Shown: piece after piece, positions 33,204 through 59,995 of the stretch | How positions within the stretch are numbered: position 1 is the first letter of the stretch | How the letters are laid out: each line of letters begins with the position of its first letter | NCBI GenBank assembly: GCA_009760855.2 | Contig: WPIO01000016.1 | Location: 457,001-521,000 of the forward strand | DNA: 64,000 bases | Origin: Cristatella mucedo | Taxonomy: Eukaryota; Bryozoa; Phylactolaemata; Cristatellidae | Reading direction: 5' to 3' | The notes under the pieces: model-generated | What the model saw: only the letters and a program-made list of their open reading frames with translations | Databases searched by the model: none | What the model was told of the DNA's origin: nothing | Program-made: the position numbers and the translations under genes

Positions 33204-33640
33204 CCAACCAGGCTAAGCATAGTACCATCCGCTTATCGGAATGTAATCGTTTACCTATACCTCATGCAAACCTCAAATTCTTTGGAGACCGTGCCTTTAG
33301 TTCGTATGCTCTCAAAGCCTGGGACTCACTTCAGCCTTGCGTCACGACATCTGACTTGACCAAATTTAAAAAGATACTAATTATTGTTATTATTGTTAAA
33401 AAAATATAATTCATTTATATAGAGCCCCAAGAGAACTTAATCTCTATTCAGGCATTATTGTTACTAAACAGGGACCCTTCCAACAAGTGGCTCTGAATGT
33501 CTTTTTATGTGCTTTTGCATGGCTGTCGACATATGGTACCTGGCTTGTCATACCTACTTTGGTAGCCATCGCTTCTCTTACAGCAACCTGTCAAGTGCCT
33601 GCATAGATATTTGGTTCTCCAAGGACACTGTATACAAAAG
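33204..33640 (+). mobile_element. LINE A 3' end interrupted by a SINE1 tail
   Basis: Coding end (CNRLPIPHANLKFFGDRAFS, ALKAWDSLQP) then a diverged UTR. The UTR is split at about 33398-33455 and resumes to CAAGTGCCTGCATAGATATT. Confidence 0.75.
33398..33455 (-). mobile_element. SINE1 3' tail nested in LINE A
   Basis: Poly-A-like start, then ATAATTCATTTATATAGAGC and GAGAACTTAATCTCTATTCA, the SINE1 tail without its tRNA head. Confidence 0.7.
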
Positions 33641-33689
33641 ACATTACTGTAATTATGTCAGAAGCATGGCTAATTCAAGAGGTCAGATT

Positions 33690-33950
33690 TCGAGGAAGTG
33701 AGTAGCAGCGGTGAGTGGCAGCTTCGCACGACTGACGGACAGGACATGGCAAAGTCGGCAGCAGGAGTAAAGATGTCAATGCGTAAGAATTGTGGAAGTG
33801 AGCTCCACATTCTTGGACATATCTTTAAGTGTGCGAGTAGCAAAGATAATTTATTGTCTAGAGAGGATCCGAGGGTACGGAGAAGCTGAAACTGGTGTAG
33901 CAGTTAAGTAAGTAAGGCGCCAAGGAAGGAGCCAAGCCTCAATGTGCCTC
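33690..33950 (-). mobile_element. LINE B C-terminal fragment
   Basis: Reversed LINE B (TGCGTAAGAATTGTGGAAGT, GATAATTTATTGTC), with codons for the NKLS/FLR region in broken frames. Confidence 0.7.
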
Positions 33951-34076
33951 GAAGTAGGAATTTCGCCCAGGAATTTCGTCTGATGCACCGGGGCAGAGCT
34001 CTTTCAGTGCAGGAGGCACACGGATGACCGGCATGGACTTGTTGACCCACCTTGCCACCATATTCATTACCTGCAA

Positions 34077-34170
34077 TACTATTACTACTATTACTACTAC
34101 TACTATTACTACTACTACTATTACTACTACTGCTACTACTGCTGCTGGTGCTGCTGCTACTAATAATAGT
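34077..34170 (+). repeat. (ACT)n microsatellite
   Basis: ACT/ATT trinucleotides grading into GCT repeats. Confidence 0.92.
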
Positions 34171-34234
34171 TCAACAGCATGGCACCCTAAGAGACAAAAT
34201 ATTTATCTAGGCACCTGCATCGCTTTCCCAGAGG

Positions 34235-34500
34235 ATTTTTTATAAATGGAGTGCAGCATAGGGCCGAAAACAGATCCTTGTAGAATTCCAGAGGTGACTG
34301 GTCTGCAGGATGAGACGTAGTAGCCTGGTGGCAGTGATCGCCTCACTGAACTCGATCAGACAAGTACGGTTTGCACCATGCCAGAGTCTCATCAGTCAGA
34401 CTGATAATTGTTTCCAGTCGCTCAAGCATGATTTATGGTCGATTGTCTCGACTGCTGTCGATAGATCGATGCTGGACCGATGATCTTATTGTACGTCGTA
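34235..34500 (-). mobile_element. LINE B reverse transcriptase fragment
   Basis: The minus strand reads VETIDHKSCLERLETIISLT, ETLAWCKPYLSDRVQ and, after a frameshift, PVTSGILQGSVFGPMLHSIY: RT blocks matching the LINE B copy at 13565-13770. Confidence 0.75.
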
Positions 34501-34579
34501 CCCATCCATCCGAGCTAAGGCCAAGTCTAACTACTTTAAAAAGTGTGAAATCACAGATGCTGATGAAATGCCGATAAAA

Positions 34580-34830
34580 ATGCGTAGGCCAACCATTAAT
34601 TGTTTCCTTAATCGCTCCCATGTCAGCAGCTTGCCTAGCGATCTGTGTGTCAATCTAGCACTTTATTTTTGCAGCTTTTTTGCTAGCAATATAAATATGA
34701 TGAGAGAGTCCGCCCCTCAGGTTGCATCCCTTCTAAACGACTCACCCTCCGTTCCTTGGTTTATCTCACCAGTGTCCATCTTCAAGCCTGCTACTGCTGA
34801 CCTCACCTTGGAAGTTTATTTCCCTGTATA
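34580..34830 (+). mobile_element. LINE pre-RT linker fragment
   Basis: Reads NRSHVSSLPSDLCVNLALYF, then CSFFASNINMMRESA, like the segment between endonuclease and RT in L2-type elements. The family (A or another) is not settled. Confidence 0.55.
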
Positions 34831-35440
34831 AGAAGACTACTCGCTCACAAGGTCGACTGTTCTTCTAAGATGCCTAGATTTGCTTTTGCCTTGCATAGCT
34901 AACATAATAGCTATGTCACGAGCCTCATTTCTTGTCCCTGCATCTTTCAAAAAAGGCTGCTGTTAGGTCGTTGGTCTATCACGGGAGAGCTGCTGTTGCC
35001 GAAAATTTGTATTTTCGCTCACGAATCTTAGCAAGCAGCAGGTATGGAGCAGCTGTCGGTGGCCACGGCGTGCATATCTATGCCATCTGAAAGGGTAGCC
35101 CATTAGCTACTGTTTGCAGTGACCGGGCAGCATGTGGCTTCGACTCTCGTCGTAATGGTCGTAATATCAGCAATACCTGCGGTCAGGCAGTTGAGAGAGA
35201 TGTTAAGGTGCTCGTGCTGGCTGGCAGGGACGGATCATAGCACAGCTGTGCACCTGGGTATCATCGGCTTAGGAACGAATCTGCCCAGATTGTGCTCAGC
35301 GATTACAACGTTGAGAGTGAGAGAGTACGAATTGGGAAAGAAGTAGACTTAAAGCATATTCTGATGTGCCTCATACTTCAATTGACCACCGATAACCGTT
35401 GGCCATTGGCACCCAGGCTCTGAAATCTCCCCCCCCCCGA
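34831..35440. other. Spacer without recognisable features
   Basis: No clear coding or repeat similarity; a short (C)n run lies at its right end. Confidence 0.3.
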
Positions 35441-35444
35441 GAAT

Positions 35445-35690
35445 AACAATGGTGCATTTTTTATATAACACCCAAAGGGGAGTATATCTTTTTCTGGGCA
35501 CTTTGGATGTGCTCGAAAGGAAGCATGTCAATTGGTTAGGGAACACATGCACGAGCAATTTCCTATTTTTTATTGTCGTTAAGCAAGTGAATTCTCTAGC
35601 ATTAATCGGTAGTGAGTTCCAGGCTGTGAAAAAGTACCCCCCCGAAGATTTCCAAAAGATTTGAGCTACGACTAGAGGCACAGCTAAGCG
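35445..35690 (-). mobile_element. LINE A 3' end, internally deleted
   Basis: Reversed diverged tail (TTTTTCTGGGCACTTTGGAT) joined to the reversed coding end (GGTAGTGAGTTCCAGGCTGT), with most of the UTR missing. Confidence 0.6.
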
Positions 35691-35749
35691 ACTTGAGTCG
35701 GAAGAGCTGCTGCTGGCATGATGAGCAGCGGAAGAGGATTTCGGATAGG

Positions 35750-36170
35750 ATCGCCGCTGGATCAATACCGCAGAGGTTTAACCATGTGCGTGCCTCCTTT
35801 GCTGAAAGCGCTTGGATGGCTGCCGGTTGATCAACGGATACAGGGCCAAGTTCTTATGCTCACCGTCAAGGCCTGCCACGGCTTGGCTCCTTCGTACCTA
35901 GCTGAATTGTTGCTCCAGTTTCAGTCTCCCACATGCCTTCAGGTCCTGTGTGGACAATAGATTGGCTTTTCCATTCCTCTGCTTAAAGACCGTTGGCGAT
36001 AGAAGCTTTTCTTCGGCAGGTCATAGAGTTTGGAACTCACATCCATAATTCTCGTGCAACGAAAACTACTCTCCTGCTGCCGACTATGGCTCATCGTTTC
36101 CAGCCGTCCTGAGCTGCTACTTCTATGCTATTCACTACCTCAGCTGCTCTCCTGACTCTGCTATGCTTCC
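35750..36170 (+). mobile_element. LINE B 3' fragment
   Basis: Encodes LKALGWLPVDQRIQGQVLML, then TVKACHGLAPSYLAELL, and continues with frameshifts to the DYGSSFPAVLSCYFYA region. Confidence 0.88.
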
Positions 36171-36735
36171 TCACTTTTTCTCAGCTGCGCTTCTCACTTT
36201 CGTCGAAAGTGCTAGGTGCTTTTTTCCTATAATCGTGGACATATGGAGCAAAATGTACCCAGCCGAAATCAGAAATCTTTCTTGCTTCAGTTGAAACAAG
36301 CAGAGCTTAAGTTGCCTTTCAAATTTCCCTCCGATACGTGAAGTATTAGCCGAGTTATGCAATTTACGATGCACCAACGTTCCCTGAAAATGAAGCAATA
36401 TTAAAGCCTCAGGAATGCAACTCTACAAGTTTTATTCATGTATCTACCAAGGTTCGACAACTTGGAATACAAGTCATATATGATGCGGATCGGTAATTTT
36501 TCTGTTTGTAGATTTGTTGCTTCCATATTACATTCGGGTTAGCCGTCGTTTGCTGAAACCATTTTTTTCTCAAGTGGAAGTCGTCAGAACTTCCGATCCC
36601 AGTTCTAACATATTTATCCTTCGAAAGGGACCCTAAACAGATATTCGATTGTCGGACCTATTTTATAGCTGTTTTCTTGACATTTTCCGTTAAAGCAGAG
36701 CTTCTGTGAGATGTATTGCTCTAAAATATGACCTG
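36171..36735. other. Spacer without recognisable features
   Basis: AT-rich, short frames only. Confidence 0.35.
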
Positions 36736-36737
36736 AG

Positions 36738-37345
36738 CTTGGGCGCAGTTGCCACATCTCACCACATCTCGCCGACCTGCACTGGCTCCCAGTCAAGCAA
36801 CGTATCGACTTCAAGGTTTTGTCACTCACTTTTAGGTCCCTTCATTCTGTGGCTCCAGCCTACCTATCAGATCTACTGCCCCACCAGGCTAAGTATCATA
36901 CCACATGCCTTTCGGAATCTAACTGTTTACCAATAGCTCCTACAAACCCCAAATTCTTTGGAGACCTTGCATTTAGTTCGTATGCTCCCAAAGCCTGGAA
37001 CTCTCTTCCAACTCTCGTCACGACATCTCCTGACTTGACCACATTTAAAATGAACTAAAAGCACACACCTATTTATGACAGCGTTTTTAGCGGATCCCTG
37101 TGATTCTCCTTTATGTTCTTGTGCTTGCTGACACTGTGCATGCTGTCACTACTAACCACATTTGCATTCTGACCCTTTGCATGTCATCCCTAACCGTGTT
37201 ATTCTTGTTGTTTATTGGGCATGCTACCACTAACCATTCGATCACGCTTCCTTTGCAGCAAATATAAAGTGCCTAGAAAGAGACGAGTTCTCTGAGGGTG
37301 CTGTATCAAATGTATTATTATTATCATTACTATTATTATTATTCT
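36738..37345 (+). mobile_element. LINE A 3' end
   Basis: From LGAVATSHHISPTC-type codons, through FRSLHSVAPAYLSDLLPHQA and APKAWNSLPTLVT, to the 3' UTR and (ATT)n. Confidence 0.92.
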
Positions 37346-37449
37346 GCCACACCTTCTAGACTCTTCGAAAAGAACTGCACTTAAAAGCAAGTTCATTTAC
37401 TACGTTTTTTAATTCAGGGCAAAAACAAATCTTCTCATCATCTGAGAAT

Positions 37450-37740
37450 GAGGAAGTAAGTATAGGGGACAGGGTCGTCTCTAATGGGCTCTTGCTTATG
37501 AAGCTAGATGCTACATTTAGAGGTGAATGCAGCAGGGGCAGGCATGAAGGTGGAGATTGAGTAAGACTAAGGATTGAGGTTCAAGACTCCTGCAGGGATA
37601 TTTGATTGGGAATGCACTCTTTGATCTTATCTTTCTTGTAAAGAAAGAAGCCCAATCACCACAAGGATCACTGGGTATGATGCTAGCCTGGAAGCTGTCA
37701 AGAATTGTTTGATTGGCGACATCCGCAGGTATGGATTTTG
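37450..37740 (-). mobile_element. Possible LINE pre-RT linker
   Basis: The minus strand contains DPCGDWASFFTRKIRSKSA, similar to the ADxFAxFFxxKI segment of L2-type linkers. The rest is not recognisable. Confidence 0.4.
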
Positions 37741-37792
37741 CATCTGCGTTTCCATCATTTTTTGCATTAGCTAGATTTTGCCTTGCTGCCAG

Positions 37793-37957
37793 GTCTTAGT
37801 CCAGGGTTAAGGGGCTCACACTTTGCTAGCTAAGTAGGTCGTGGGTTTGATACTTTTGGGACACAATCCTCTATTGCCTGCTGCAAGTATTTAAGGTAGC
37901 CAGAAAGGCTCCTCTACCGATGCATTATTGAGGCTAAGTCGAATCAGCCAATATTTA
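37793..37957 (+). mobile_element. SINE2 copy abutting LINE A
   Basis: GGTCTTAGTCCAGGGTTAAG head, B box GTGGGTTTGATAC, TATTGCCTGCTGCAAG, AGAAAGGCTCCTCT and AATCAGCCAATATTTACTTG tail. The next base starts LINE A coding sequence. Confidence 0.82.
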
Positions 37958-37959
37958 CT

Positions 37960-38575
37960 TGTCTGTCGTGAGCGTCGCAGTTGCCACATTACTCCACTTC
38001 TCGCCGACCTGCACTGGCTACCAGTCAAGCAACGGATTGACTTCAAGGTTTTGTCGCTCACTTTTAGGTCTCTTCATTCTATGGCTCCAGCCTATCTTTC
38101 GGATATACTACCCCATCAGGCCAAGCATCGTACCACCCGCTTTTCGGAATCCAACAGTCTGGAAATACCTCGTACAAACCTTAAATTCTTTGGAAACCGT
38201 GCATTTAGCTCGTATGCTCTCAAAGCCTGGAACTCCCTCCCGACCTGTGTCAGAACATCCCATGACCTGACCACATATAAAAGAAACTTAAAAACACACC
38301 TACTTAGGACAGCATTTAGTGGGTCTCTGTGATTCGTCCTTGATGTGCTTATGCGTGCTGACTCTGTGCATGCTGCCACTAACCACATTTGCATGCTGAC
38401 CCTGTGCATGTCACCCCTAACCATATTATTTATTTTGTTTGTTTTTCAAGCATGATTTTACTTACCATTCAATTGCACATCACTTTGCAACAAATGTAAG
38501 CGCCTAGAAAGAGATTAAGTTCTCTGAGGGCACTTTATCAAGTGCAATATTATTATTATTATTATTATTACTTTA
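37960..38575 (+). mobile_element. LINE A 3' end with the longest intact coding stretch
   Basis: Open over about 115 codons: CRERRSCHITPLLADLHWLP, KQRIDFKVLSLTFRSLHSMA, FKFL-like and ALKAWNSLPTCVRTSHDLT, stop, then 3' UTR and (ATT)n. The best reading frame of LINE A in the window. Confidence 0.94.
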
Positions 38576-38617
38576 CTTTAACCCTCGGAATGAATCACGG
38601 CGGCCTGCATATAGTCA

Positions 38618-38619
<2 letters not shown>

Positions 38620-38663
<44 letters not shown>

Positions 38664-38692
38664 CATGTATATGCACTATATATAAATATATG

Positions 38693-38772
<80 letters not shown>
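38620..38772 (+). repeat. (AT)n microsatellites
   Basis: Two AT arrays (about 38622-38658 and 38692-38772) separated by an ATGCACTATATA-like spacer. Confidence 0.95.
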
Positions 38773-38774
<2 letters not shown>

Positions 38775-39520
38775 CATTATAGTCCTTGTAGGCTTGTCGA
38801 TCAACTGCCAGTTTTCATCTTATGTACGATTTTTCAAGCTTGGATCGTGCAGCTTTCGTTCTACTATGTTTTTTAATTGGCCATGGTAGACTTAGCTCTA
38901 GCTAGGATTGGTGCATAGGAGCGACACTAGTCCTTCGCATGCCAGTCTATGAATAGTCAGCTCTGATCTCTTTGTATTTTGTAAGCTTGTTCTCACTAGT
39001 CACAATAGTTTAGTAATTGACTGTAACAGACGCTTGTTACCGACGCTTAACTGGTTCACCCTTCACGCTGCGGCTGCTGCTTCCATGGTGGCTTAGGTGC
39101 AGTCACGTGCAATCTCACGGAGTCCTGCAGGGGACGAAGGGGGTAGTGAGCTTCGGCTGTACTTTCACCCCTGTATGGTTTCTCAATTCAAAAAAGCTCC
39201 ACTGCAGAAGCTTTGCTAACCAGTTGCTGTTTCCAGCTGCTGACTCTAGCAATGAGGATTTCAGTTCGATGCAGTTTGCATCAGCTGCTTTGTTTCTCCA
39301 CAATTTACAGATTTACAGCATTTTTGTGCTCCTCGAAACCCACCTCGGATGACTGACAAGAGAGTCCGCCGTCTCGATGTAAAATTTGTAAGTAGGCCCA
39401 TAGCAGATGCGCTATGACTGTTTTGGTTGCATAAGATGTGCATTGACTCACTAGAAGGGTGGTCGTGTGTATGTGTGTGCAACTCTGCATGTTAGTGTTT
39501 ATTCGTGTGCATGTGTGTGC
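38773..39520. other. Spacer without recognisable features
   Basis: Open frame 39017-39352 has no recognisable family. It could hold the missing first TRAF exon, but nothing specific supports that. Confidence 0.3.
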
Positions 39521-39546
39521 ATGCGTGTGTGTGTGTGTGTGTGTTT

Positions 39547-39591
<45 letters not shown>

Positions 39592-39607
39592 GTGTGTGTG
39601 TGTGCAT
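39521..39607 (+). repeat. (GT)n microsatellite
   Basis: GT array with TTGG and AAGT interruptions. Confidence 0.95.
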
Positions 39608-39629
39608 GTGCATTGATGATATCCGGTCT

Positions 39630-40213
39630 TGACTTCTGCCACATCACACCACTTCTCGCCAACCTGCACTGGCTACCAGTCAAGCAACAGATCGACTTCA
39701 AGGTTTTGTCGCTCACTTTTAGGTCACTTCCTTCTTTGGCTTCAGCCTATCTCTCAGATCGACTCCCCCACCAGGCCAAGCATTGTACCATCCCCTTTTC
39801 GGAATCCCAACAGTTTGTCAATACCTCGTACAAACCTCAAATCCTTTGGAGACCGTGCATTTAGTTCACTCCCAAAGCCTGGAAATCCCTCCCGACTTGC
39901 GTCAGAATATCCCCTGACTTGACCACATTTAAAAAGAACAAAAGCAACTATTTAGGACAGCATTTAGCGGGTCTCTGTGATTCGTCCTTCATGTGCTTAT
40001 GCATGCTGGCACGTTGCATGCTGCCACTAACCATATTTGCATGCTGACCCTGTGCATGTCACCTTTAACCACGGTATTCACGTTGTTTATCAAGCATGAT
40101 ATTACTCTCCATTCAATCGCGTTTCCCTTTGCAGCAAATGTAAAGCTCAGAAAGAGATTTGAGTTCTCTGAGGGCGCTTTATCAAGTGCATTATTATTAT
40201 TATTATTATTAAT
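39630..40213 (+). mobile_element. LINE A 3' end upstream of the TRAF gene
   Basis: HITPLLANLHWLPVKQQIDF, KVLSLTFRSLPSLASAYLSD, broken frames, 3' UTR, (ATT)n. Lies 540 bases before the first TRAF exon found. Confidence 0.93.
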
Positions 40214-40752
40214 TGCTTGATCGAGCTGATGGCAAGCTTTACGCTGTTCATCTACCGTGCCGTGTTCTGTGCTTGGCTGTCGACTGTGATTCTGGTGAGA
40301 AAGAAGTCCCATGGCTTGTCACCGGATGTCACCAATGGCTTGTCACCGGAATGTTGAATGCACGGTTGAGCTCTCGAGGCCTCGTGGCCGCATGCTGCGC
40401 TGTGATCAGCTGCTGCTGTTCCCGTGGCTGCTACAGCAGAGCAAAGGATCTGCAGGCAGGTCGATGTCTCAGCAGGAAAAGCATGTGCATCTAGCTGCCG
40501 TTCTTCTTATTTATTTGCCGAGTACGAGCTCATCGTCTGCTACTGCTTGCTCCAAGTTTGCTGAGAGCCGACCACTGAGAGTGCTCTCAGCTGCTGGCCG
40601 CCTGCAGTCGCCACACTGACCACAGCAGGTTCTGCAGGGTTTATGCGCTGGCGTTCCGTCCGTCGTCGAGTGATCGTCGTCGTTGCCACTTTTGTTCGGC
40701 TTCATTTCTAGCCGTGTATAAGAGCGCTATTTTGCTCTCACCTCTTGCGCAG
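40214..40752. other. Region upstream of the first TRAF exon found
   Basis: Should be intron or contain the 5' exon. A 102-codon frame (40311-40619) and others show no TRAF-like sequence, and no ATG-to-donor exon in phase 0 could be chosen with confidence. Confidence 0.35.
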
Positions 40753-55312
<14,560 letters not shown>

Positions 55313-55559
55313 TGACTCGCTTCTGCCGGAAAGTGCAAAGAGCCCATCGGATTTACGTACAACCAAGGGAAATGTCACCTGTCTTACATTTAGTGACAAT
55401 TCTTAATTGTATATAATAACCCTGTAACATTGACCTCAATTTCCAAGTTACTATTGTTAACCTTGCATATAGGATCGAATCGAAGTACATCTGAACTCGG
55501 TTCGAGAACACTAGAGACTCGTCTTTGCACTGAGATGATTCTAAATCGGATGTAAGCGT

Positions 55560-55695
55560 TCTTAACTCAAGAAAACTCTCAGAGTAAGAACACTTCTAAG
55601 AGTAGGAACTCGGATTAAGAAAGAGTAAGAACTCGGAGTAAGGTTCTCAGAGTAAGAACTCTCTTCACTTCGAACTCACTAAGCGACACTTCTCA
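55560..55695 (+). repeat. Degenerate AAGAACTC-type tandem repeat
   Basis: Irregular repeats of AGAGTAAGAACTC and CTCAGAGTAAGAAC in the probable TRAF 3' UTR. Confidence 0.75.
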
Positions 55696-55892
55696 GTGAA
55701 GATTCTGAATTCAATGTTGATATTTATGGGGGGAAAAGTAAGAGAGACTGGCAGCTAAGTCATACCGAAGCCTTGATTTCTCGACGACTAATCTGGGCCC
55801 TGTGCGCCTGGAAAACAGTTCACACCGAAACGGCAACTTTTAAGAGACTACTTTAAACTTGTACTATACACGCGATTCGTTCTTTTAAGCAA

Positions 55893-55898
55893 AATAAA
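55893..55898 (+). terminator. Poly(A) signal of the TRAF gene
   Basis: AATAAA 580 bases after the stop codon, in AT-rich sequence and followed by T-rich sequence. It is the best candidate 3' end; the 3' UTR would include the AAGAACTC-type repeats at 55560-55690. Confidence 0.55.
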
Positions 55899-56154
55899 GG
55901 AAGTAATATTGAACTTTTGACTTTTGTGACAAATCACACGTCTCGAATACTCGACGCCAATGTAGACCCAGTCAAAGAAGCCACACAATGAGTAAGTATG
56001 TATGTATTGTATGCTAAATACTCCTTTGGTTTTTAGCTGCAGTTGGGGCCTGTTTGTACTTTTCTTCGACCGCGGGTGAGCTCGATTAAATTACCGTGGG
56101 CAAAGGAATCTGGTTTGAGCATATTAACCTTTGCACTCTCTATGCTGTTCAGAG

Positions 56155-56430
56155 AATATGTTCAAGTACCAGACGTTTGGAGACCATACCTGTAGATCCA
56201 ATGCTCTCAAAGCCTGTAACTCACTCCTGGCTGACGTAACAAAATCACGTGACATGTACATTTAAAAAGAAGCTTGAAGCACACGTGTTTATGACAGCAT
56301 TTAGTAAGATCTTGTGCTTTGTACCTTGGGTGATCATTCGGTCATGCTTTCTTCACAGCATCTGCAAAGTGCCTAGAAAGAGATTTATTTCTCTGAGGGA
56401 GCTATACAAATATATTATCATTATACTTAA
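56155..56430 (+). mobile_element. LINE A 3' end, UTR deleted
   Basis: CAGACGTTTGGAGACCATAC, CTCAAAGCCTGTAACTCACT and ATGACAGCATTTAGTAAGAT, then a jump to GTGCCTAGAAAGAGATTTAT. The middle of the UTR is missing. Confidence 0.8.
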
Positions 56431-56435
56431 GTAGC

Positions 56436-56696
56436 CTATGTTTATTATTGATGCGATGCTCCATGCATTGAATAGAGTGCTGATGTGCATTTGTCTAATT
56501 TATTTATCTAGCATTTATTTGTCCCGTGTATGTTTTCGATCCGAACGAAGGACGTGGACAGGCTAGCCTGTTAGTGGCCATCGACATAGCACTCGCGACA
56601 AATGGGCATGCACCGGGCATAACAGGCTAGCTTGCAAGTATTCTTCGACGGTCATCAATAGTTGTAGCATTCTCTTCGGCAACGTGCTGTTAACAT

Positions 56697-56745
<49 letters not shown>

Positions 56746-58010
56746 CGCACATGTGACTGTGTGGTGTGTGACTGAGCACGAGTGTGAGTGTGTGAATATA
56801 CAGTATATAAACACTGCTGGCCCGGAAACCAAGCACCCGAGTGGAGGATATGACCTCAAATATTTCTGCGTTTAGTAGACTGTTGCAAAGAAAATTTCGC
56901 TAAAGCAGGATTTTCGTGAGTGGGCAATACTTTTACAAATTGTACATGCGACCACGTTGGTTGGCTTAATAAGTGCAAGCGCATGTGAAATGACATGAAA
57001 TGTTTTTGCAGAATCTTGCTAGGGATTTCTTGCTTCTGACTTACTTGATTGTTGAAGGTTGTTATTGTGTAGCCCGCCTCAGCACTTGGTAGTAAGATTT
57101 ACCGGATGCAGCAAGTATCCCTCTCTCTAATAGTTTACATCAAGAACCGGGTTTCACGTTGTCTGTGCAACCATCGTGGATTTTGAAGTATGGTGTTTTT
57201 TGAGTATTCAGAACCAAAGGCCTGAGATTATTTAAACAATGCAATAAGTTGGCTAAACGGTGCCAACTAAACCATACCGAACAGTATTTTCCGATTAGGA
57301 TTAATCGTAGTATTCTTCTGAGCGATTTCCTAGGTCTCAATTCTTTCGGTTTGCCAATGTATGTACTTGATTGAACTACTGTCTCATGATCTCAGAAGAA
57401 ACTTGAATTCATGCAGATCATCACGTCAGCATTTCAGATATTTGCCAAGTGTTCTATAGCAATTGTATACGGTTCCGCAGCTCTTTTCTATGGGGTAACG
57501 TTGTCTACTAGTTTCTCCCTGTAAATGCACGATCGATACCTTGCATAGTCACAGCAGCATCTGGTCTACAGCTACGTATGCACACTACCGCAAGTCTCAA
57601 ATCTTGACCATTCCTGAATAAGTGTCTGGTATTGTTGTTGAGATACATTTTTGTATGAGAGCCAGCGTTAGTTGCATATAAAAACTCATGCATCGCCGTG
57701 TGTACTTGGGGGTAGAAATAATCATCCTTCGAAAAACACACATATTTTTTAACTCACCTGAAACTGCAAGGCAAGTAATTTTTAGCACCTAGTAGGCTAA
57801 CACTCCTGTAGGTATTTAGCAGGATAGCAGTAATGTTTTTAGCACCTAGTTGGCTATCCAAGGTGGTAGCTTGCACAATTCGATATCAATACTGACAACT
57901 CACGTCGTAAGACCCGTATTTCAGTGTACATTTTTGGCTAGCAGTTTATACAACGCTTTAAAGCTGGAGGTTATATCTTTCTCCCAAGGCTGCATTGGTT
58001 TTATAAGCCA
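56436..58010. repeat. Spacer with a (GT)n microsatellite
   Basis: GT array at 56699-56742. Nothing else recognised, although several AT-rich frames exist (for example 57508-57741 on -). Confidence 0.5.
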
Positions 58011-58012
58011 GA

Positions 58013-58138
58013 ACTATGTACTTCATTTATATAGCGTCCTAAGAGAATTTGACCTCTGTCCAGGTGCATCGCACATGCCACAATGTTCACGATCATGACC
58101 TCGGTCGTTTGGGGCAAGGATTTTACCTCTGGTCAAAA
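58013..58138 (-). mobile_element. SINE1 copy, diverged
   Basis: Reversed tail TACTTCATTTATATAGCGTC, CTAAGAGAATTTGACCTCTG and head remnants (GACCTCGGTCGTTTGGGGCA). Confidence 0.7.
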
Positions 58139-58202
58139 CTAGGATAGCGGCGAATAGGCTCAGAATGGAATTCTACAAGCTTGTTGGGCTGCGAGCCCTT
58201 CT

Positions 58203-58775
58203 CCTGACTAGATAGCTACCAGTCAAGCAACGGATTGACTTCAAGGTTTTTTCGCTCACTTTTAAGTCCCTTCATTCTATGGCTACAGCCTATCTCTCCC
58301 ACATACTCCCCCATCAGGCCAAGCATCGTACCACCCGCTTTTCGGAATCCAACAGTCTAGAAATACCTCGTACAAACCTTAAATCCTTTGGAGACCGTGC
58401 ATTTAGTTCGTATGCTCCCAAAGCCTGGAACTCCCTCTCGACCTGTGTCAGAACATCCCCTGACCTGACCACATTTAAAAGGAACTTAAAAACACCTATT
58501 TAGGACAGCATTTAGTGGGTCCCTGTGATTCATCCTTAACGTGCTTATGCGTGCTGACACTGTGCATGCTGCCACTAACCACATTTGTATGCTGACCCTG
58601 TGCATTTCACCCCTAACCACGTTATTCATTTTGTTTGTTTTTCAAGCATGATTTTACTTACCATTCAATTGCATTTCCCTTTGCAGCAAATGTAAAGCGC
58701 CTAGAAAGAGATTAAGTTCTCTGAGGGCGCTTTATCAAGTGCATTATTGTTATTATTATTATTATTATTATTAGA
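58203..58775 (+). mobile_element. LINE A 3' end, well preserved
   Basis: Coding end (ESNSLEIPRTNLKSFGDRAF, APKAWNSLSTCVR), complete 3' UTR and (ATT)n. Very close to the copy at 37960-38575, including the SLEIP variant, so the two share a recent source. Confidence 0.94.
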
Positions 58776-58924
58776 TCTACTATGTTTATTCTAAGATTAG
58801 GTCAAACCGGCTGATCGACACTCATGTGTCTGGCGAGCTCAAGGTCGATTTCCGGAGGGGAATCGTAGTTTCTTGAGGGACAATCGTAAGTGAGGGATTA
58901 CATATCAGCTAATTCTTTTTAGAT

Positions 58925-59395
58925 TGGTCCAAAGAGGCATTTGCAAGACCCGCCACGGCTTGGCTCCTCCATACCTAGCTGAACAGTCGCACCAGTTTCA
59001 GCTTCCGCGTGCCCTTAGGTCCTGTATGGATAATGAATTAGCTGTTCTATTCCTAGGCTTAATGACCGATTGCGGTAGGAGCTTTGGCTCTGCAGATCTT
59101 CGACTGTGACACTCACTTCCACAATTCTTACACAATGACAAATACTCTCCTTCTGCCAAATATGGCACATTGTTTCCAGCCGCCCTGAGCTGCTAATTCC
59201 ATGCTACTCACTACCTCAACTGCTCTCGTGACTCTGCTATGCTTCTCACTTTCTCTTTTGTTTCGTGAGATGCAGTCTGTTAGCTACCGAATGCGTACCG
59301 AAAGCCACTAAGGCTGTGAGTGCGCTGTAGAAAATCCTCCCGGTCAACTCTCACGTGGACCTAACCAGATTTGCGGAGCTACGGACTCCCAGATG
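58925..59395 (+). mobile_element. LINE B 3' end
   Basis: KTRHGLAPPYLAEQSHQFQL, RALRSCMDNELAVLFLGLMT, then the 3' UTR up to GGAGCTACGGACTCCCAGAT. No pentamer tail. Confidence 0.9.
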
Positions 59396-59786
59396 CATTA
59401 AATTCTCGGAGGAGAGACAAGCGAGGCATGCTGGGAAGAAGATCCGCTCGCCGAGCGGCTCCACTTTGGCTTGGTGGGGGGTGGGTGATGAAGCCAAAGG
59501 CTTATACGCCCATTTCATCCGTTGAGGATTTTCTAGACGCTTAACTTTAAAAATTAGTTCAGTAGACGGCTAAACAGATACGACCTACCGATACTGACAG
59601 GAAGTAAACCCATGTTGGATGTTTAAAGTCACTCCTGGCCGCTCGTGGCACGTGACACTTTCGTGAGCTCGTCCGAGCCTACATCGCTTGAGCTTCTAGT
59701 GACCCTTTCCCGGCTGCCGCCGAAAGCAGCAAAGGTAGGGGCAGCGAGTGTAGGGGTCGCAACTCCCGCTGCTGCCATGCTGCTGC

Positions 59787-59995
59787 ATGCTTGGATGACA
59801 TCCGCACATAGATGGCAGCACATTTTCTTAAAAAGAATGACGATAAAACCAACTTACTAGCTACGGCCAAACCTAATATAATTCAGAAATGGGAAAACTG
59901 GCAAAAAACTCTGCAGCTAGGCTTGTCTATCATGAGCGTTGCAGTTGCCGTATCAAATCACTCCTCGGCGACCCTCACTGGCTCCCGAACGAGAG
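59787..59995 (+). mobile_element. LINE A fragment with an internal deletion
   Basis: TTGGATGACATCCGCACATA ... AATGACGATAAAACCAACTT, then an abrupt join to AACTCTGCAGCTAGGCTTGT: the RT middle is fused to the later ARLV region. Confidence 0.82.
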